Positions 45,847 to 55,042 of a stretch of 64,000 nucleotides of DNA are shown one piece after another (position 1 is the first letter of the stretch; the number at the start of each line of letters is the position of its first letter). This DNA comes from Streptomyces sp. NBC_01775. Lineage in GTDB: Bacteria > Actinomycetota > Actinomycetes > Streptomycetales > Streptomycetaceae. Both the position numbers and the translations under genes were made by a program. The stretch lies in assembly GCF_035917675.1 (NCBI RefSeq), contig NZ_CP109104.1, positions 8,680,001-8,744,000 of the forward strand. Reading direction: 5' to 3'. The notes under the pieces were generated by a model. That model did not search any database. It had not been told where the DNA came from and saw only the letters and a list, made by a program, of their open reading frames with translations.

Positions 45847-46259
45847 GCGGAGGAAGACGCCTGTGACGCGGCGTCCGGCCTGGCACTGGTAGCGCGCACC
45901 GCGGCGCCGAGGGTCGCCGCGCTCCTGTGCCCGCCGACGTTCGGAATCTCGTACCGGTCGGACTCCGGCTCCACGGCCTCGTCCCCGGCGGATATGAGCA
46001 AGGAGACCGGCGCTTCGTGGAGTTCGCCCTTGGATGTGGTGAGTGGGGAGTCGTAGGCCAAGCCGGAAGACGGTGGGCTCCCGCTCGCCCATCCCCGTCC
46101 CGGGCACCGGCACCGGCGGTCGCCGCGACCTGCCCGGCGAACCGGGCGGGGCTGCCGCACGTATTGGATCTGGGTTAGGACTCGTCCGGCCGGTCTCCGC
46201 CTGGCTGCGGGCCGCGATCTTGTTGTCGGCGGGCCTGGGGCGTGAGGTAGAACGGCGAC
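45847..46259. other. Intergenic region after the catabolic island
   Basis: On the minus strand a start-less frame (about 45,850-46,060) reads ELHEAPVSLLISAGDEAVEP and SDRYEIPNVGGHRSAATLGA, which looks like the end of a real protein, but no upstream part is visible. No terminator is obvious for the GH-like gene. The promoter for the next gene is likely at 46,200-46,250. Confidence 0.4.
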
Positions 46260-46733
46260 ATGGATGCCGCAGTGCTTGAACAGATGCTGGAGGAGACCTT
46301 CGATCAGGCCGTCGTGCACCATGGATTCACCAATTACATGCGCGACTACGAGGTCTTCGTCTACGCAACCGCGGACCCGCGCACCGGTGTCGGGCCGGCA
46401 TACCTGCGACATCTCTTCCGGTATTGCGTCGAAGCCCGCTGCGAGACGTCGGTGTCGGCGGAGACATGGCGGGGATCCTTGGACGAGCGTCTCATCGACC
46501 ACGAGACCGGTGTCGACCTCGACGGTTACGTCTGGGGAGTGAAGTGGCACTGCTTGTACCCAGGCGCGAAAGTGCTCCCGGAGTCGGAAGCAACCCGCCG
46601 CTGGTCGCGAGAAGTCGGGATCGACTTCCACGAAGTGCTCATCGAGACCAACGCGCACCGGCTCACCCTGACCTTCTCCGACCTTCAGGTGAGCAAGGTC
46701 GCGATCGGATACGCCCCGTTCACCACGGATTGA
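46260..46733 (+). CDS. Conserved hypothetical protein
   Basis: 157 residues, single soluble domain: AVVHHGFTNYMRDYEVFVYA, TGVGPAYLRHLFRYCVEA, LDGYVWGVKWHCLYPGAKVL and FHEVLIETNAHRLTLTFSDL. The strongly patterned sequence with Tyr/Trp/His suggests a real, conserved alpha/beta protein. I have seen this type in actinomycetes without a function; it resembles immunity-like proteins by size only. No neighbour on the same strand helps. Confidence 0.75.
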   Translation: MDAAVLEQMLEETFDQAVVHHGFTNYMRDYEVFVYATADPRTGVGPAYLRHLFRYCVEARCETSVSAETWRGSLDERLIDHETGVDLDGYVWGVKWHCLYPGAKVLPESEATRRWSREVGIDFHEVLIETNAHRLTLTFSDLQVSKVAIGYAPFTTD

Positions 46734-46779
46734 GCCATCGGCGCTGCTCTTGTGGCCATTCCATGTCCAAGACGTTGAT

Positions 46780-46880
46780 GTGGACATGGGGCGGGGTGAT
46801 CTGAGTGATGCCGAGTGGGAACGGCTGCGGCTGTTCCTGCCGGTCGGCAACAACCGGTCCGGGATCAAGAGCGTGGCTGT
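46780..46880 (+). mobile_element. N-terminal remnant of an IS5-family transposase
   Basis: MGRGDLSDAEWERLRLFLPV followed by GNNRSGIKS is the standard beginning of IS5-type (IS4811-like) Streptomyces transposases (DLSDxEWxRLxPFLP). It breaks off after about 30 residues where the convergent hypothetical gene begins. No inverted repeats seen. Confidence 0.7.
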
Positions 46881-47227
46881 AGCCAGTGACGCGCGGCGGT
46901 CAGTGTCACCTCGATGTCGTCGCTCCATGAACAGACTTCCAGCCACGACAGGTAGCCGCCCTGCGTGAAGACCAGGACCTCGCCGGGGCACTCACCGGCC
47001 TCGGTGACGAGCCGCGCTTCGGCCGCCACGACAGTGCGGGGGCCGCTGGGTGCGGGCTCGACCTCGCTGGTGTCGAGTTCGAAGTAGGCGGTACCGCACC
47101 CGCATGTGCAGCGACCTCGCACGCTGAGGTGCGGGACCTGCTGTCGGAGCGCGGCATGAACCGGACTGTCCGTGTTCAGGACTGCCGCGAGCACGTCGGC
47201 TACATCGGCAGGCAAGCTATCGGTCAT
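46865..47227 (-). CDS. Conserved hypothetical protein with CxCGC motif
   Basis: 120 residues from ATG at 47227. VLNTDSPVHAALRQQVPHL, then GRCTCGCGTAYFELD, a possible metal knuckle; later VLVFTQGGYLSWLEVCSWSD. All-beta second half. Similar small proteins occur in actinomycetes without known function. The end overlaps the IS5 remnant by a few bases, so the last residues (TAARHWLQPRS) may be altered. Confidence 0.7.
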   Translation of the reverse strand: MTDSLPADVADVLAAVLNTDSPVHAALRQQVPHLSVRGRCTCGCGTAYFELDTSEVEPAPSGPRTVVAAEARLVTEAGECPGEVLVFTQGGYLSWLEVCSWSDDIEVTLTAARHWLQPRS

Positions 47228-47476
47228 TCCGTGACCGTATCCGGCGAGCGTCGCGCACCGTCGCCACGCGCGCCGTCCCTTGTCCACCGCCTCCAGGACC
47301 CGTGTGCGCTCCCATGCACGCTGAGGTCGTCGCTGAGGGCAGTCTGAACGGATCGCCCCTGGGCACTCATCACGTACGGGGAACTTGTGCGACGCGTCCG
47401 CGCCGGAAGGCGGCAGCTACCGGACGGGCCCCCGGCGCACTCCCGAAGGCCCGTCCGGACATCGCTACCTGCTCTG

Positions 47477-48700
47477 TCACATGTTCCAGAGGACGGCCGT
47501 CGGCGGCGAAGGCTCCGGCCAGGCCGTCGGTGGGCTCCAGACGCCGTTGTCGAGGAAGTTCTCGATGACCGGACGCCACGGGGTGTGATCGATTCCGCGT
47601 TGCCTCAGCCACTCGTCGTCGTAGTAGGTGTCGAGATAGCGCTCGCCCGGGTCGCACAGCACGGTGACGACCGTGCCCCGCTCACCCCGTTCGTGCATGT
47701 CGTGAAGGATCTTCAGCGCCCCGTACAGGGCGGTGCCGGTCGACGCCCCGGGCCGGGCCCCCAGCCGGTCGGCGGCCACCCTCATGGCGGCGATCGACGC
47801 GGGGTCCGGCACCTGGATCATCCGGTTGACGAGCGGAAAGAGGAAGGAGGGTTCGACCGCGGGGCGGCCGATGCCTTCGATACGGGACCCCCGAGCGGTC
47901 GCCGCCCGGTTGTTGTCCCGCCAGCCGGGGAAGAACGCGGAGTTCTCCGGGTCGGTGACGCAGACCTTGACCTTCCGGTTCGTGTATCGGGCGTGGCGGG
48001 CTACGGAGGCCACGGTTCCGCCCGTGCCGGCGCCCATGACGAACCAGTCCGGGTCCACGGCCTCGATCACTTCGGCCGCGAGGCCGTGGTTGCCACGCCA
48101 GTCGTAGGCCCGCTCCGCGTAGGTGAACTGGTCCATGAAGTGGCCGCCGGTCTCCTGGGCGGTCTTCCGGGCCACGGCCGAGATGGTGGCACCAGGTGCC
48201 TCTTTGATCTTCCCACCCAGCTCGGTGATCTTCTTCTTTTTTCTGTTCGCGGTACCGACCGGGACAACAGCGATGAAGGGCAGGCCGAGTTCACGGCAGA
48301 ACCACGCCTCGGAGATGGCGGTGGACCCGCTGGACGCCTCCACGACGGGATGGCCGCTGGTCAGCCAGCCGTTGGCGAGGGCGTTGAGGAACAGCGCCTC
48401 GGCGAGCCGGTGTTTGTGACTCTGGGAGGGGTGAGCTGTCTCGTCCTTGATGTACAGCTTCAGCCCGGTCAGTTCATCCGGGAGCTTGATCTCCCGCAGT
48501 GGGGTCGGCGTGTGCGGCATCTTCAGAATCCGGGTGACGCGTTCGGCCACCCATGTCCGCTGGTCCTGGTAGTGCGGGTTGTCGAGGTCCTCCGCACCAG
48601 ACGTCTCGTCGACCGCCCCAGGGGCCTGGCCCGGCGACGCGAACGCGCCCTGCGTAATCTCCGCCTCGTAAGGCAGCACCTCTGGCTCTGACACTGTCAC
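47477..48700 (-). CDS. PLP-dependent cysteine synthase/desulfhydrase-like enzyme (Cds1 type)
   Basis: 407 residues, fold-type II. PLP lysine in HPSQSHKHRLAEAL, substrate loop EASSGSTAISEA, phosphate-binding GAGTGGTVASVA and DPENSAFFPGW. The extra N-terminal part (LDNPHYQDQRTWV) and GGHFMDQFTYAERAYDWRGN are features of the Cds1 group of L-cysteine desulfhydrases rather than CysK. It should split cysteine to sulfide, ammonia and pyruvate, or make cysteine-like compounds. A run of four lysines (NRKKKKITEL) is unusual. ATG at 48700. Confidence 0.82.
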   Translation of the reverse strand: MTVSEPEVLPYEAEITQGAFASPGQAPGAVDETSGAEDLDNPHYQDQRTWVAERVTRILKMPHTPTPLREIKLPDELTGLKLYIKDETAHPSQSHKHRLAEALFLNALANGWLTSGHPVVEASSGSTAISEAWFCRELGLPFIAVVPVGTANRKKKKITELGGKIKEAPGATISAVARKTAQETGGHFMDQFTYAERAYDWRGNHGLAAEVIEAVDPDWFVMGAGTGGTVASVARHARYTNRKVKVCVTDPENSAFFPGWRDNNRAATARGSRIEGIGRPAVEPSFLFPLVNRMIQVPDPASIAAMRVAADRLGARPGASTGTALYGALKILHDMHERGERGTVVTVLCDPGERYLDTYYDDEWLRQRGIDHTPWRPVIENFLDNGVWSPPTAWPEPSPPTAVLWNM

Positions 48701-49120
48701 GTCGACCTCCTGCTCGGTCGGTGGCTGGAAGGCTGGGCCGTCCCCTTCTCGGAACGTCAGCCGCGAGCCAACATAGGTCGCGATATACCGGCTTCACATG
48801 CTTACTTGACAAATTGCGATCAGGCGAGGAAGCTCCCGCCCCGAGCCGATGACGGTACGCGGCTGGCGCTTCCGGGGTCACTTCGGTCAGTGACAACCCC
48901 TCAGCTCGACCGGGACCTGCGCCACGCAGGTCCCGGGCCGCGCCCATCGCATGGCCTCTCGCCGCCGCGCGGGAGGCGCCCCCGTCCGGGGTGAGACCAC
49001 CCCGTTCTGAGCGAGCACAGAAACGCCCCCGGCATCTCCTCGGACGGTGCCAGGGAGTGCAGTGCGAGGACAAGACTCACGCGCCCGCGCCCCTTTGAGC
49101 GGCGGGCATAATTGCTGACC
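48701..49120. other. Divergent intergenic region, Cds1-like gene / hypothetical gene
   Basis: Leftward TTGTCA (complement of 48807-48812) and TATATCG (complement of 48781-48787) could form a promoter for the PLP enzyme with a ~19-bp spacer. No gene is seen in the remaining part. Short open frames lack signals. Confidence 0.4.
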
Positions 49121-49699
49121 ATGGGCACATCAGGCTTCACCCTCCACCACACCAACTCCGATTCCGCCTCCAAATGGTTGCCGCCCACCTGGGCCGGAGA
49201 CATCCCCGGGCTCGGCAGCGTGCAGCTCCACTATGGTCCGGCCACCGGGCGGACCGGGCATTTCGCGCAGTTCTCGGTTTCCGGCAACGGCATACCGTCC
49301 GCCGAATTCACCGGCATCAAGTTCGGCCACGCGCCGCTACCCTCCCGCGCGAAGTTCCAGGTCGGCACGTACGCCGGACGCCTCAGCCGCCGCCGCAGCG
49401 GACTGACACGTGACGGCCGTGCCCTGCGGGTCCGCCTCGCCGACCGCGAATACCGCTACCGACAGGGCCCCAGCAAACTCATCCACGAACTGCGGCGACC
49501 GGGCACCACCATCCGAGTCACCCGTGACACCTGGACTCGGCCGCTGACATTGCAGGTCACGACCGAGGGGCAGGCCGATGTCCTGGACATCTGCCTGGCG
49601 CTGCTCCTCCAGGGCGTGTACACACGGCATCTGTCACAGGGCGGGCGCTGGTTCTCGATGCTGGGAAGGTTCGTGAACCGCATGCCGGACATGGCATGA
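49121..49699 (+). CDS. Hypothetical protein
   Basis: 192 residues from this ATG. Mainly beta pattern with many Arg/Gly: STSKW-like start, FAQFSVSGNGIPSAEFTGIK, AKFQVGTYAGRLSRRRSGLT, then a final helix VLDICLALLLQGVYTRHL. The layout resembles tubby-like (LURP) lipid-binding folds only vaguely; I do not assign it. The codon bias is normal. No partner on the same strand. Confidence 0.65.
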   Translation: MGTSGFTLHHTNSDSASKWLPPTWAGDIPGLGSVQLHYGPATGRTGHFAQFSVSGNGIPSAEFTGIKFGHAPLPSRAKFQVGTYAGRLSRRRSGLTRDGRALRVRLADREYRYRQGPSKLIHELRRPGTTIRVTRDTWTRPLTLQVTTEGQADVLDICLALLLQGVYTRHLSQGGRWFSMLGRFVNRMPDMA

Positions 49700-49839
49700 A
49701 GGGTCCGGGGGACTACTCCGCAGGGTGTGCGTCGGACCGTTCGAGCATCGTCGAATCATGCCCGTGGCACACGGGTTCGCGGCGCTGCGGCAGAGGACCG
49801 CGTGCCCCGTATGCGGGAATTCTCCAGCGCGAATCAAGG

Positions 49840-49890
49840 TGACGTAGGTGCCTGGTAGGTGGTGGCGAGCTTGTCCGTGCGCATGGCCGG
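49840..49890 (-). mobile_element. Tiny IS5-family transposase C-terminal remnant
   Basis: Reading leftwards from 49884, MRTDKLATTYQA continues in the next frame as YVTLIRAGEF. RTDKLA-x-x-YQA is the last stretch of IS5-type transposases from actinomycetes. Only about 20 codons survive, directly behind the response regulator gene. Confidence 0.45.
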
Positions 49891-50568
49891 TCATTCCTCC
49901 GCGTCGCGGACCACGAGTGCGATCTGCACCCGGTTCTCGACCGCCAGCTTGGCGAGCAGGTTGCCTGTGTGCGCCTTGACGGTCGCGACGCTGATGTGCA
50001 GCCGCTCGGCGATCTCCGGGTTGCCCAGCCCGTCCGCGATGGCCCGAGCGGTATCGAGTTCTCGTTCGGTCAGTATGGACAGCCGTTTCCGCGCGGCTTC
50101 GCGGGACGAGCCGCGGGCATGAGAGGACTGCGGGCCGGTGGCCGCGGCGATCACCCGCGCCGTGGCCACCGGAGACAGCACGGGGTTCCCGTCCGCGACT
50201 GTCCGCACCGCGTCGACGATGCGCGACGGCGGGGTGTCCTTGAGGACGAACCCGAGTGCTCCGGCGCGCAGTGCGCCGAGCACCAGATCGTCGGAGTCGA
50301 ATGTGGTCAGCATGAGCACCCGCGGCGGCGCCGGCCGGGTGAGGAGCTCCCGGGTCGTGCTGAGCCCGTCACGGCCGGGCATCCGCACGTCCATCAGCAC
50401 GACATCCGGTCGCTGCTCGTCCACCACGGTGATCGCGGCGTCCCCGTCGGCCGCCTCCGCGACAATGGTCAGGTCCGGTTCGCCGTCGATGACGAGTCGC
50501 AGCGCCATCCGCACCAGCTCCTCGTCGTCGACGATGACGACACGTACCGGCTCCCGCTCGCTGTCCAC
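49891..50568 (-). CDS. NarL/LuxR family response regulator
   Basis: 225 residues. Receiver domain with VVIVDDEELVRMAL, phospho-Asp in DVVLMDVRMPGRDG, Thr in MLTTFDSDD and Lys in FVLKDTPP. The HTH is LTERELDTARAIADGLGNPE, then IAERLHISVATVKAHTGNLL. GTG start directly follows the stop of the histidine kinase gene, with GGGAG inside it, so the pair is translationally coupled. Targets unknown; the two small membrane genes divergent to it are good candidates. Confidence 0.93.
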   Translation of the reverse strand: MDSEREPVRVVIVDDEELVRMALRLVIDGEPDLTIVAEAADGDAAITVVDEQRPDVVLMDVRMPGRDGLSTTRELLTRPAPPRVLMLTTFDSDDLVLGALRAGALGFVLKDTPPSRIVDAVRTVADGNPVLSPVATARVIAAATGPQSSHARGSSREAARKRLSILTERELDTARAIADGLGNPEIAERLHISVATVKAHTGNLLAKLAVENRVQIALVVRDAEE

Positions 50569-51753
50569 TCATACTCCCTTTTCGTGGCTGTGGTTCGGCC
50601 AGGGTAGTCGCGCGGTGAGGAGGTATCCGTTGTCTGGTGTGGGGTGGTGGTTGAGTCTTCCGCCGGCGAGGGTGATGCGTTCGGTGAGGCCGAGCAGGCC
50701 GAATCCTGATGCCGGCGGTTGAGTGGTTCTTGTGGTGGCCGGGGAATTGCGGACGCTGATGTGCAGTTCGTCGCCGGCTGTTCCTTCGACGGTGATGTGT
50801 ACGTGTGCGCCTGGGGCGTGTTTGGCGGCGTTGGTCAGTCCTTCTTGGAGGATCCGGTAGCAGGTTCGTCCGGCGACGTCGGACGGTTTTCCCGTCATGG
50901 TGGTGGTGAGCGTGACGTCCAGTCCGGATGTGCGGGCGTCGGCTACCAGTTGGGGGATCCGGTCGAGGGAGGGTTGTGGCGGTTCCGGGCGGTCCGGATC
51001 GGCCCGGAGCACACCGAGGACGTCCCGTAGTTCTTCCAGCGCTTGGTGGGAGCCGTCGGCGATGCCGCGGAGCAGCACGCGGTTCTCCTCAGCTGTGAGG
51101 TCGCCGCGGTGGTCCAGCACACCGGCTTGCATGGCGACCAGGGAGATCCGGTGCGCGAGCACGTCGTGCATCTCGCGGGCGATCCGGTTCCGTTCCTGGG
51201 CCCGTACCTGCGCCGCTCGGGCGGTCTGTTCCCGTTCCGCGCTCTCCGCCCGGTCCCGCAAGGACAGCACTTCGACGCGCCGTGCGCCGGTGGCCATGCC
51301 AATCGCCACCGCGATGCCCGCGCTCAGTGCCGGGAGTGAGAGTTGGAGCCACAACGAGGCGGGCGGGCTCTGGATCGGATAGAGCCCGAGGGCGAGTTGC
51401 GACCCGGTCACGTAGGCCAGCACGACGACCCCGCACTCCACCGGACGGCGGCGAGTGGCGAGCGAGCACAGGGCCAGAAGCGCGGCGCCGGTGGCGAGTG
51501 TCGACGCGGTCGAGACGATAGCGACCGTCATGGCGACGGCGAGCGGGAACCGCCGCCGCCACAGAAGCGCCGTCAGGCAGCCGAGAGCCACCAGCGGATC
51601 ACCGGTGACGAACCAGGAACACGTTTCGGGGGCGCACCCCCGCGGCAGCAGCGTGCCGGTGGAGAGCCAGAAGGGTATGCCCAGGGCCGCAGCCGCCACC
51701 AGCCGCCAGGGCGGTTGCCACCCCCCGCGCCGTGGCGTGACGTCCGTGTTCAT
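50569..51753 (-). CDS. Sensor histidine kinase (NarL partner)
   Basis: 394 residues. Four to six N-terminal membrane helices without large outer domain, then the HisKA_3 box ERNRIAREMHDVLAHRISL with the phospho-His, and a HATPase domain with RILQEGLTNAAKHAPGA and GFGLLGLTERITLAGG. This is the typical DesK-like architecture. A cysteine pair in the first outer loop (GCAPETCSW) might sense redox or a ligand (inference). Confidence 0.92.
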   Translation of the reverse strand: MNTDVTPRRGGWQPPWRLVAAAALGIPFWLSTGTLLPRGCAPETCSWFVTGDPLVALGCLTALLWRRRFPLAVAMTVAIVSTASTLATGAALLALCSLATRRRPVECGVVVLAYVTGSQLALGLYPIQSPPASLWLQLSLPALSAGIAVAIGMATGARRVEVLSLRDRAESAEREQTARAAQVRAQERNRIAREMHDVLAHRISLVAMQAGVLDHRGDLTAEENRVLLRGIADGSHQALEELRDVLGVLRADPDRPEPPQPSLDRIPQLVADARTSGLDVTLTTTMTGKPSDVAGRTCYRILQEGLTNAAKHAPGAHVHITVEGTAGDELHISVRNSPATTRTTQPPASGFGLLGLTERITLAGGRLNHHPTPDNGYLLTARLPWPNHSHEKGV

Positions 51754-51945
51754 CTGGTCATTATCGCGAAACCGTGCGGCCGGTGCGGCAGCCCCGGGGG
51801 TTGTTGTGCCCTGGACCAGGGTCGAATCACTGCCTCGACTTTGGGCGAAGGTGGTTCGAGCCGCCGGGCGGATGCGGCGGCGGCGCCGAATATTCAGACT
51901 CGTTCACGTACCGAAACAGCCGGATACGGGGAGCGGGGTAACGAG

Positions 51946-52185
51946 ATGAGCAAGGGCGGCTGTACGGCCCTCGAGGCGATCGGATTGGTGATCGCATCCC
52001 TGTCGGCCCAAGCGGTGATCCGCGGTTTGTCGAACGAGGATTCAGAGCCGCTTTGGGGCGTCTTCAACGGGGTTCCCGGCGGGCTTACCGGCCAAATGTT
52101 CCTCCTCGGATTCATCGCGCTCGTCGGAATGGCGTTCGGTGGCTGGGCGCACACCCGCCAGAAACGGCACCGAGCGGGCCGGTGA
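51946..52185 (+). CDS. Small membrane protein, tandem copy 1
   Basis: 79 residues. Begins MSKGGCTALEAIGLVIASLS, has a loop NEDSEPLWGVFNGVPGGLTG and a second hydrophobic helix FLLGFIALVGMAFGGW, ending in basic HTRQKRHRAGR. Too short for most gene finders, but GGGG-TAACGAG precedes the ATG and a paralogue follows. Divergent from the kinase gene, thus perhaps its target. No known family. Confidence 0.65.
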   Translation: MSKGGCTALEAIGLVIASLSAQAVIRGLSNEDSEPLWGVFNGVPGGLTGQMFLLGFIALVGMAFGGWAHTRQKRHRAGR

Positions 52186-52281
52186 TCCCGGGCGAATCCG
52201 CAGCCGAGGAGCAGCCTGACGGCATCCGGGACGAAAGCTTCGCCCCCTACGGCAAAACCCAAAGAATATGGAGAAATCGTC

Positions 52282-52545
52282 ATGGGCAAGGGCGGATGGT
52301 CCTTGATGCAAGGTCTCGGACTGATCGTCCTGGTGGGATTCGGCCAGGCGGTGTGGCGTGGCCTGTTCGACCACGGCACGCGGCTGCTGTGGGGCGCTTT
52401 CGACTGGGCGCCGGGCGGCCGGAACGGCCAGATGACCGTGATCGGCGCGATCACCCTCCTCGGCCTGCTGATCACCCTCGTGGCGACCTTCGGTGCGTCA
52501 CGGGCCTCCCGCACCCGGAAACAGACCCTTCGGGCGGCACGCTGA
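52282..52545 (+). CDS. Small membrane protein, tandem copy 2
   Basis: 87 residues. MGKGGWSLMQGLGLIVLVGF, a central loop FDHGTRLLWGAFDWAPGGRN, G-Q-M and a second helix IGAITLLGLLITLVATFG with a basic tail. The same order (GKGG, first helix, LLWGxF..PGG..GQM, second helix, basic end) as the gene 97 bp upstream shows that the two are paralogues. Function unknown. Confidence 0.68.
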   Translation: MGKGGWSLMQGLGLIVLVGFGQAVWRGLFDHGTRLLWGAFDWAPGGRNGQMTVIGAITLLGLLITLVATFGASRASRTRKQTLRAAR

Positions 52546-52740
52546 TCGCACGCCGCCAAGGCGGCAGCGCCGACGCGCGCCGGGGAGCGGACTTCGCCGT
52601 GCGCGCGCTCAGCCTGGCCACCCTCGACCTCTACAACCCCGCCCGGATCAACGCGCCGGCCCGCGTGAACGGCCAGCGGCGGCGCCGTTCCGAGCCCGCC
52701 CGTTCCGGCGCCCCCGTGCGCCCCTTCAGGAGGACATCAG

Positions 52741-54258
52741 ATGCGCAGAAAAACCCTGTCCCTCACCCTCGCCGCCACCGCGGTGGCGGCGACCGCGGTG
52801 GCGGTGACCGTGATTCCGGGAGTGTCGGTGGCGACGCCGGATACGTCGAAGCCGGACGCCGTGCGGTGGGGCTCGTGCTCGGAGAAGGCCGCCGCACCCG
52901 GCAAGGCCGACTCATCCAGCAAGGACGCCTCATCTCGTCTGGAGTGCTCGACGCTCAAGGTCCCGCTGGACTACCGCGATCCCGACGGCCGGCAGATAGA
53001 GATCGCGATCTCCCGGCTGGCGAGCGAGAAGCCCTCGAAGCGCCGCGGCGTGCTGCTGACCAACCCGGGCGGCCCCGGCATCTCAGGACTCGGCTATCCG
53101 GTCGCTCTCGCCGCCTCAAAGCTGCCGCAGAAGGTGCAGGACGCCTACGACGTGATCGGCTTCGACCCGCGCGGCACCGGCCGTAGCACGCCGGTGACCT
53201 GCGACCTGACGGAGGCGCAGCAGAAGCGCGGCAACCTCCCGCCGTACGCGCACACCGCGGCCGATGTCACGCGGGAGGCGAAGAACGCGCGGACCATCGC
53301 CAAGCAGTGCGCCACCTCGAAGACGGCCTCGATGCTGCCGCACACCACCACCGCGAACACCGCCCGCGACATGGACCGCATCCGGGAGGCACTGGGCGAG
53401 CCGAAGGCCTCGTACCTCGGCGGGTCCTACGGCAGCTACCTCGGCGCGGTGTACACGACGCTGTTCCCCAAGCGCAGCGACCGGATTGTGCTCGACAGCA
53501 ACCTGGGCCCCGGCGGTTACGACGTCACGGCCATGCGGTCGCTCGCCCGTGGTCTGGAGGACCGGTTCCCGGACTTCGCGGCGTTCGCCGCCGCGCACCC
53601 CAAGTACGGTCTGGGCACCACACCGGAGCAGGTGACAGCGAAGTTCTTCGAGCTCGCGAAGCGGCTGGAGGCGAAGCCGGTCCGGGGCATCGACGCGACG
53701 CTGTTCCGCGGGCTCACCTTCGACCGCCTCTACAGCGATGCGGAAATGCCCCTGGTGGCCGAGATGTGGCAGGCGCTCGACAAGGACCGGCCGCTGCCGC
53801 CCAACACCCCGCCGGTGCTGGAGGAGAACTCGCTGGCCGCCCGTCTCAATGTGATCTGTGGTGATTCTCGCTGGCCGGAGACGGTCAAGGAGTACCAGCG
53901 CAATGTCGCGGTCGACCGACAGAAGTACCCGATGCTGGGCGGATCAGCGGCCGGCATCGGACCGTGCGCGTTCTGGCCGGACAAGCGGGTCGAGCCGCCG
54001 GTGCGCATCGGTGACCGGGGCCCGTCGAACGTGCTCATGGTGCAGAACGAGCGCGACCCGGGGACGCCGCTGGCCCGCGCCAAGAAGCTGCGGCAGGCGT
54101 TCGGGAAGCGGGCCACGATGGTGACGGCCGACCAGGGCGGGCACGGCGTCTATCCGTTCGGCCGCAACACGTGCGCGAACGACGCGGTGACGGCGTTCCT
54201 GACCTCCGGGCAGCGCCCGGCTCAGGACCTCGCCTGCCCGGCGGAACCGAGCGAGTAG
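52741..54258 (+). CDS. Secreted TAP-type alpha/beta hydrolase (tripeptidyl-aminopeptidase-like)
   Basis: 505 residues with a Sec signal (LAATAVAATAVAVTVIPG). Oxyanion region NPGGPGISGLGYP, nucleophile in YLGGSYGSYLGAV, Asp in QNERDPGTP, His in GGHGVYPFG; the C-terminal TAP domain follows with a cysteine near the end (DLACPAE). Relatives include Streptomyces SlpD/SlpE and tripeptidyl aminopeptidases. It probably trims peptides outside the cell. The unit with the small membrane genes upstream is not certain (195 bp gap). Confidence 0.88.
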   Translation: MRRKTLSLTLAATAVAATAVAVTVIPGVSVATPDTSKPDAVRWGSCSEKAAAPGKADSSSKDASSRLECSTLKVPLDYRDPDGRQIEIAISRLASEKPSKRRGVLLTNPGGPGISGLGYPVALAASKLPQKVQDAYDVIGFDPRGTGRSTPVTCDLTEAQQKRGNLPPYAHTAADVTREAKNARTIAKQCATSKTASMLPHTTTANTARDMDRIREALGEPKASYLGGSYGSYLGAVYTTLFPKRSDRIVLDSNLGPGGYDVTAMRSLARGLEDRFPDFAAFAAAHPKYGLGTTPEQVTAKFFELAKRLEAKPVRGIDATLFRGLTFDRLYSDAEMPLVAEMWQALDKDRPLPPNTPPVLEENSLAARLNVICGDSRWPETVKEYQRNVAVDRQKYPMLGGSAAGIGPCAFWPDKRVEPPVRIGDRGPSNVLMVQNERDPGTPLARAKKLRQAFGKRATMVTADQGGHGVYPFGRNTCANDAVTAFLTSGQRPAQDLACPAEPSE

Positions 54259-54274
54259 CGGGAGGAGTTGAGGC

Positions 54275-54928
54275 ATGTTCAAGGAGTTGCGGCAGCGTCG
54301 GGCTGTGCGGCGGGTCAAGCCAGGGGACGGGCGATCGCTGGAGCCATTCCGCTGGTGGCAGTCGCTGTCCCGCGCACTGTTCTATCTTCGGCTGAAGAAC
54401 GGCGACGGCCGGCAGACGGTCTACGCCATCGACGTAAAGCATCAGAAGCAGTCGGATGGCTACGTCAAAGCCCACCTGTACCTCGATGGCAGGCATCACG
54501 CCGAGTCCAGAGTCCCTGCCGTCTTTCCCGTCCGGGGCGGCACCGTCGAAGTAAGGGCGAGCCCCTTCGGGCTCAAGCGCTGCCACTACGTCACCGCCAA
54601 GGGGACCGAGCACCAACTCGTCCCGGATCCCGACTCCGCCGAGGGGCGCCGCGCGCGCCTCGATCGCGCGCACCCCGCGCTGAGCCGCTGGATCGGTTTC
54701 CTCACGTCGATCGTGCTCGTCGCCGGCCTGGTTCTCCTGATCCTTCAGCTCGCCGAACAGGTCACCCGGGCGCCGGGGGGCGTTGCCCAGTACGTCGGGA
54801 CCTTCACCTCGCCCATTGATCTACCGGCATGGGGCAACATCATGATCGGGCTCGGTACTGCGGCGGCCAGCACGGAGCGGGCGTTGCGGATGCGCTACAG
54901 CCGGCTGCTCGACGGCGGGGCGGGCTGA
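54275..54928 (+). CDS. Membrane protein of unknown function
   Basis: 217 residues, 16 bp behind the TAP-type hydrolase. Soluble beta-rich N-terminal ~125 residues (RLKNGDGRQTVYAIDVKHQK, KAHLYLDGRHHAESRVPAVF), then one strong helix (SIVLVAGLVLLILQLAEQV) and a weaker one (NIMIGLGTAAASTERAL). Found in actinomycetes without function. GGAGG before the ATG supports the start. Confidence 0.7.
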   Translation: MFKELRQRRAVRRVKPGDGRSLEPFRWWQSLSRALFYLRLKNGDGRQTVYAIDVKHQKQSDGYVKAHLYLDGRHHAESRVPAVFPVRGGTVEVRASPFGLKRCHYVTAKGTEHQLVPDPDSAEGRRARLDRAHPALSRWIGFLTSIVLVAGLVLLILQLAEQVTRAPGGVAQYVGTFTSPIDLPAWGNIMIGLGTAAASTERALRMRYSRLLDGGAG

Positions 54929-55042
54929 TCCCGCTTCTTCGGACCAGCGGTTGTGAGAGTCGTTCAGCAGCTCAGCGGGTGGACGGTACGGTTCGGAAGT
55001 GATTCGATCTTCTTGTCAGGAATGGGCACGGAAGGCAGATGC

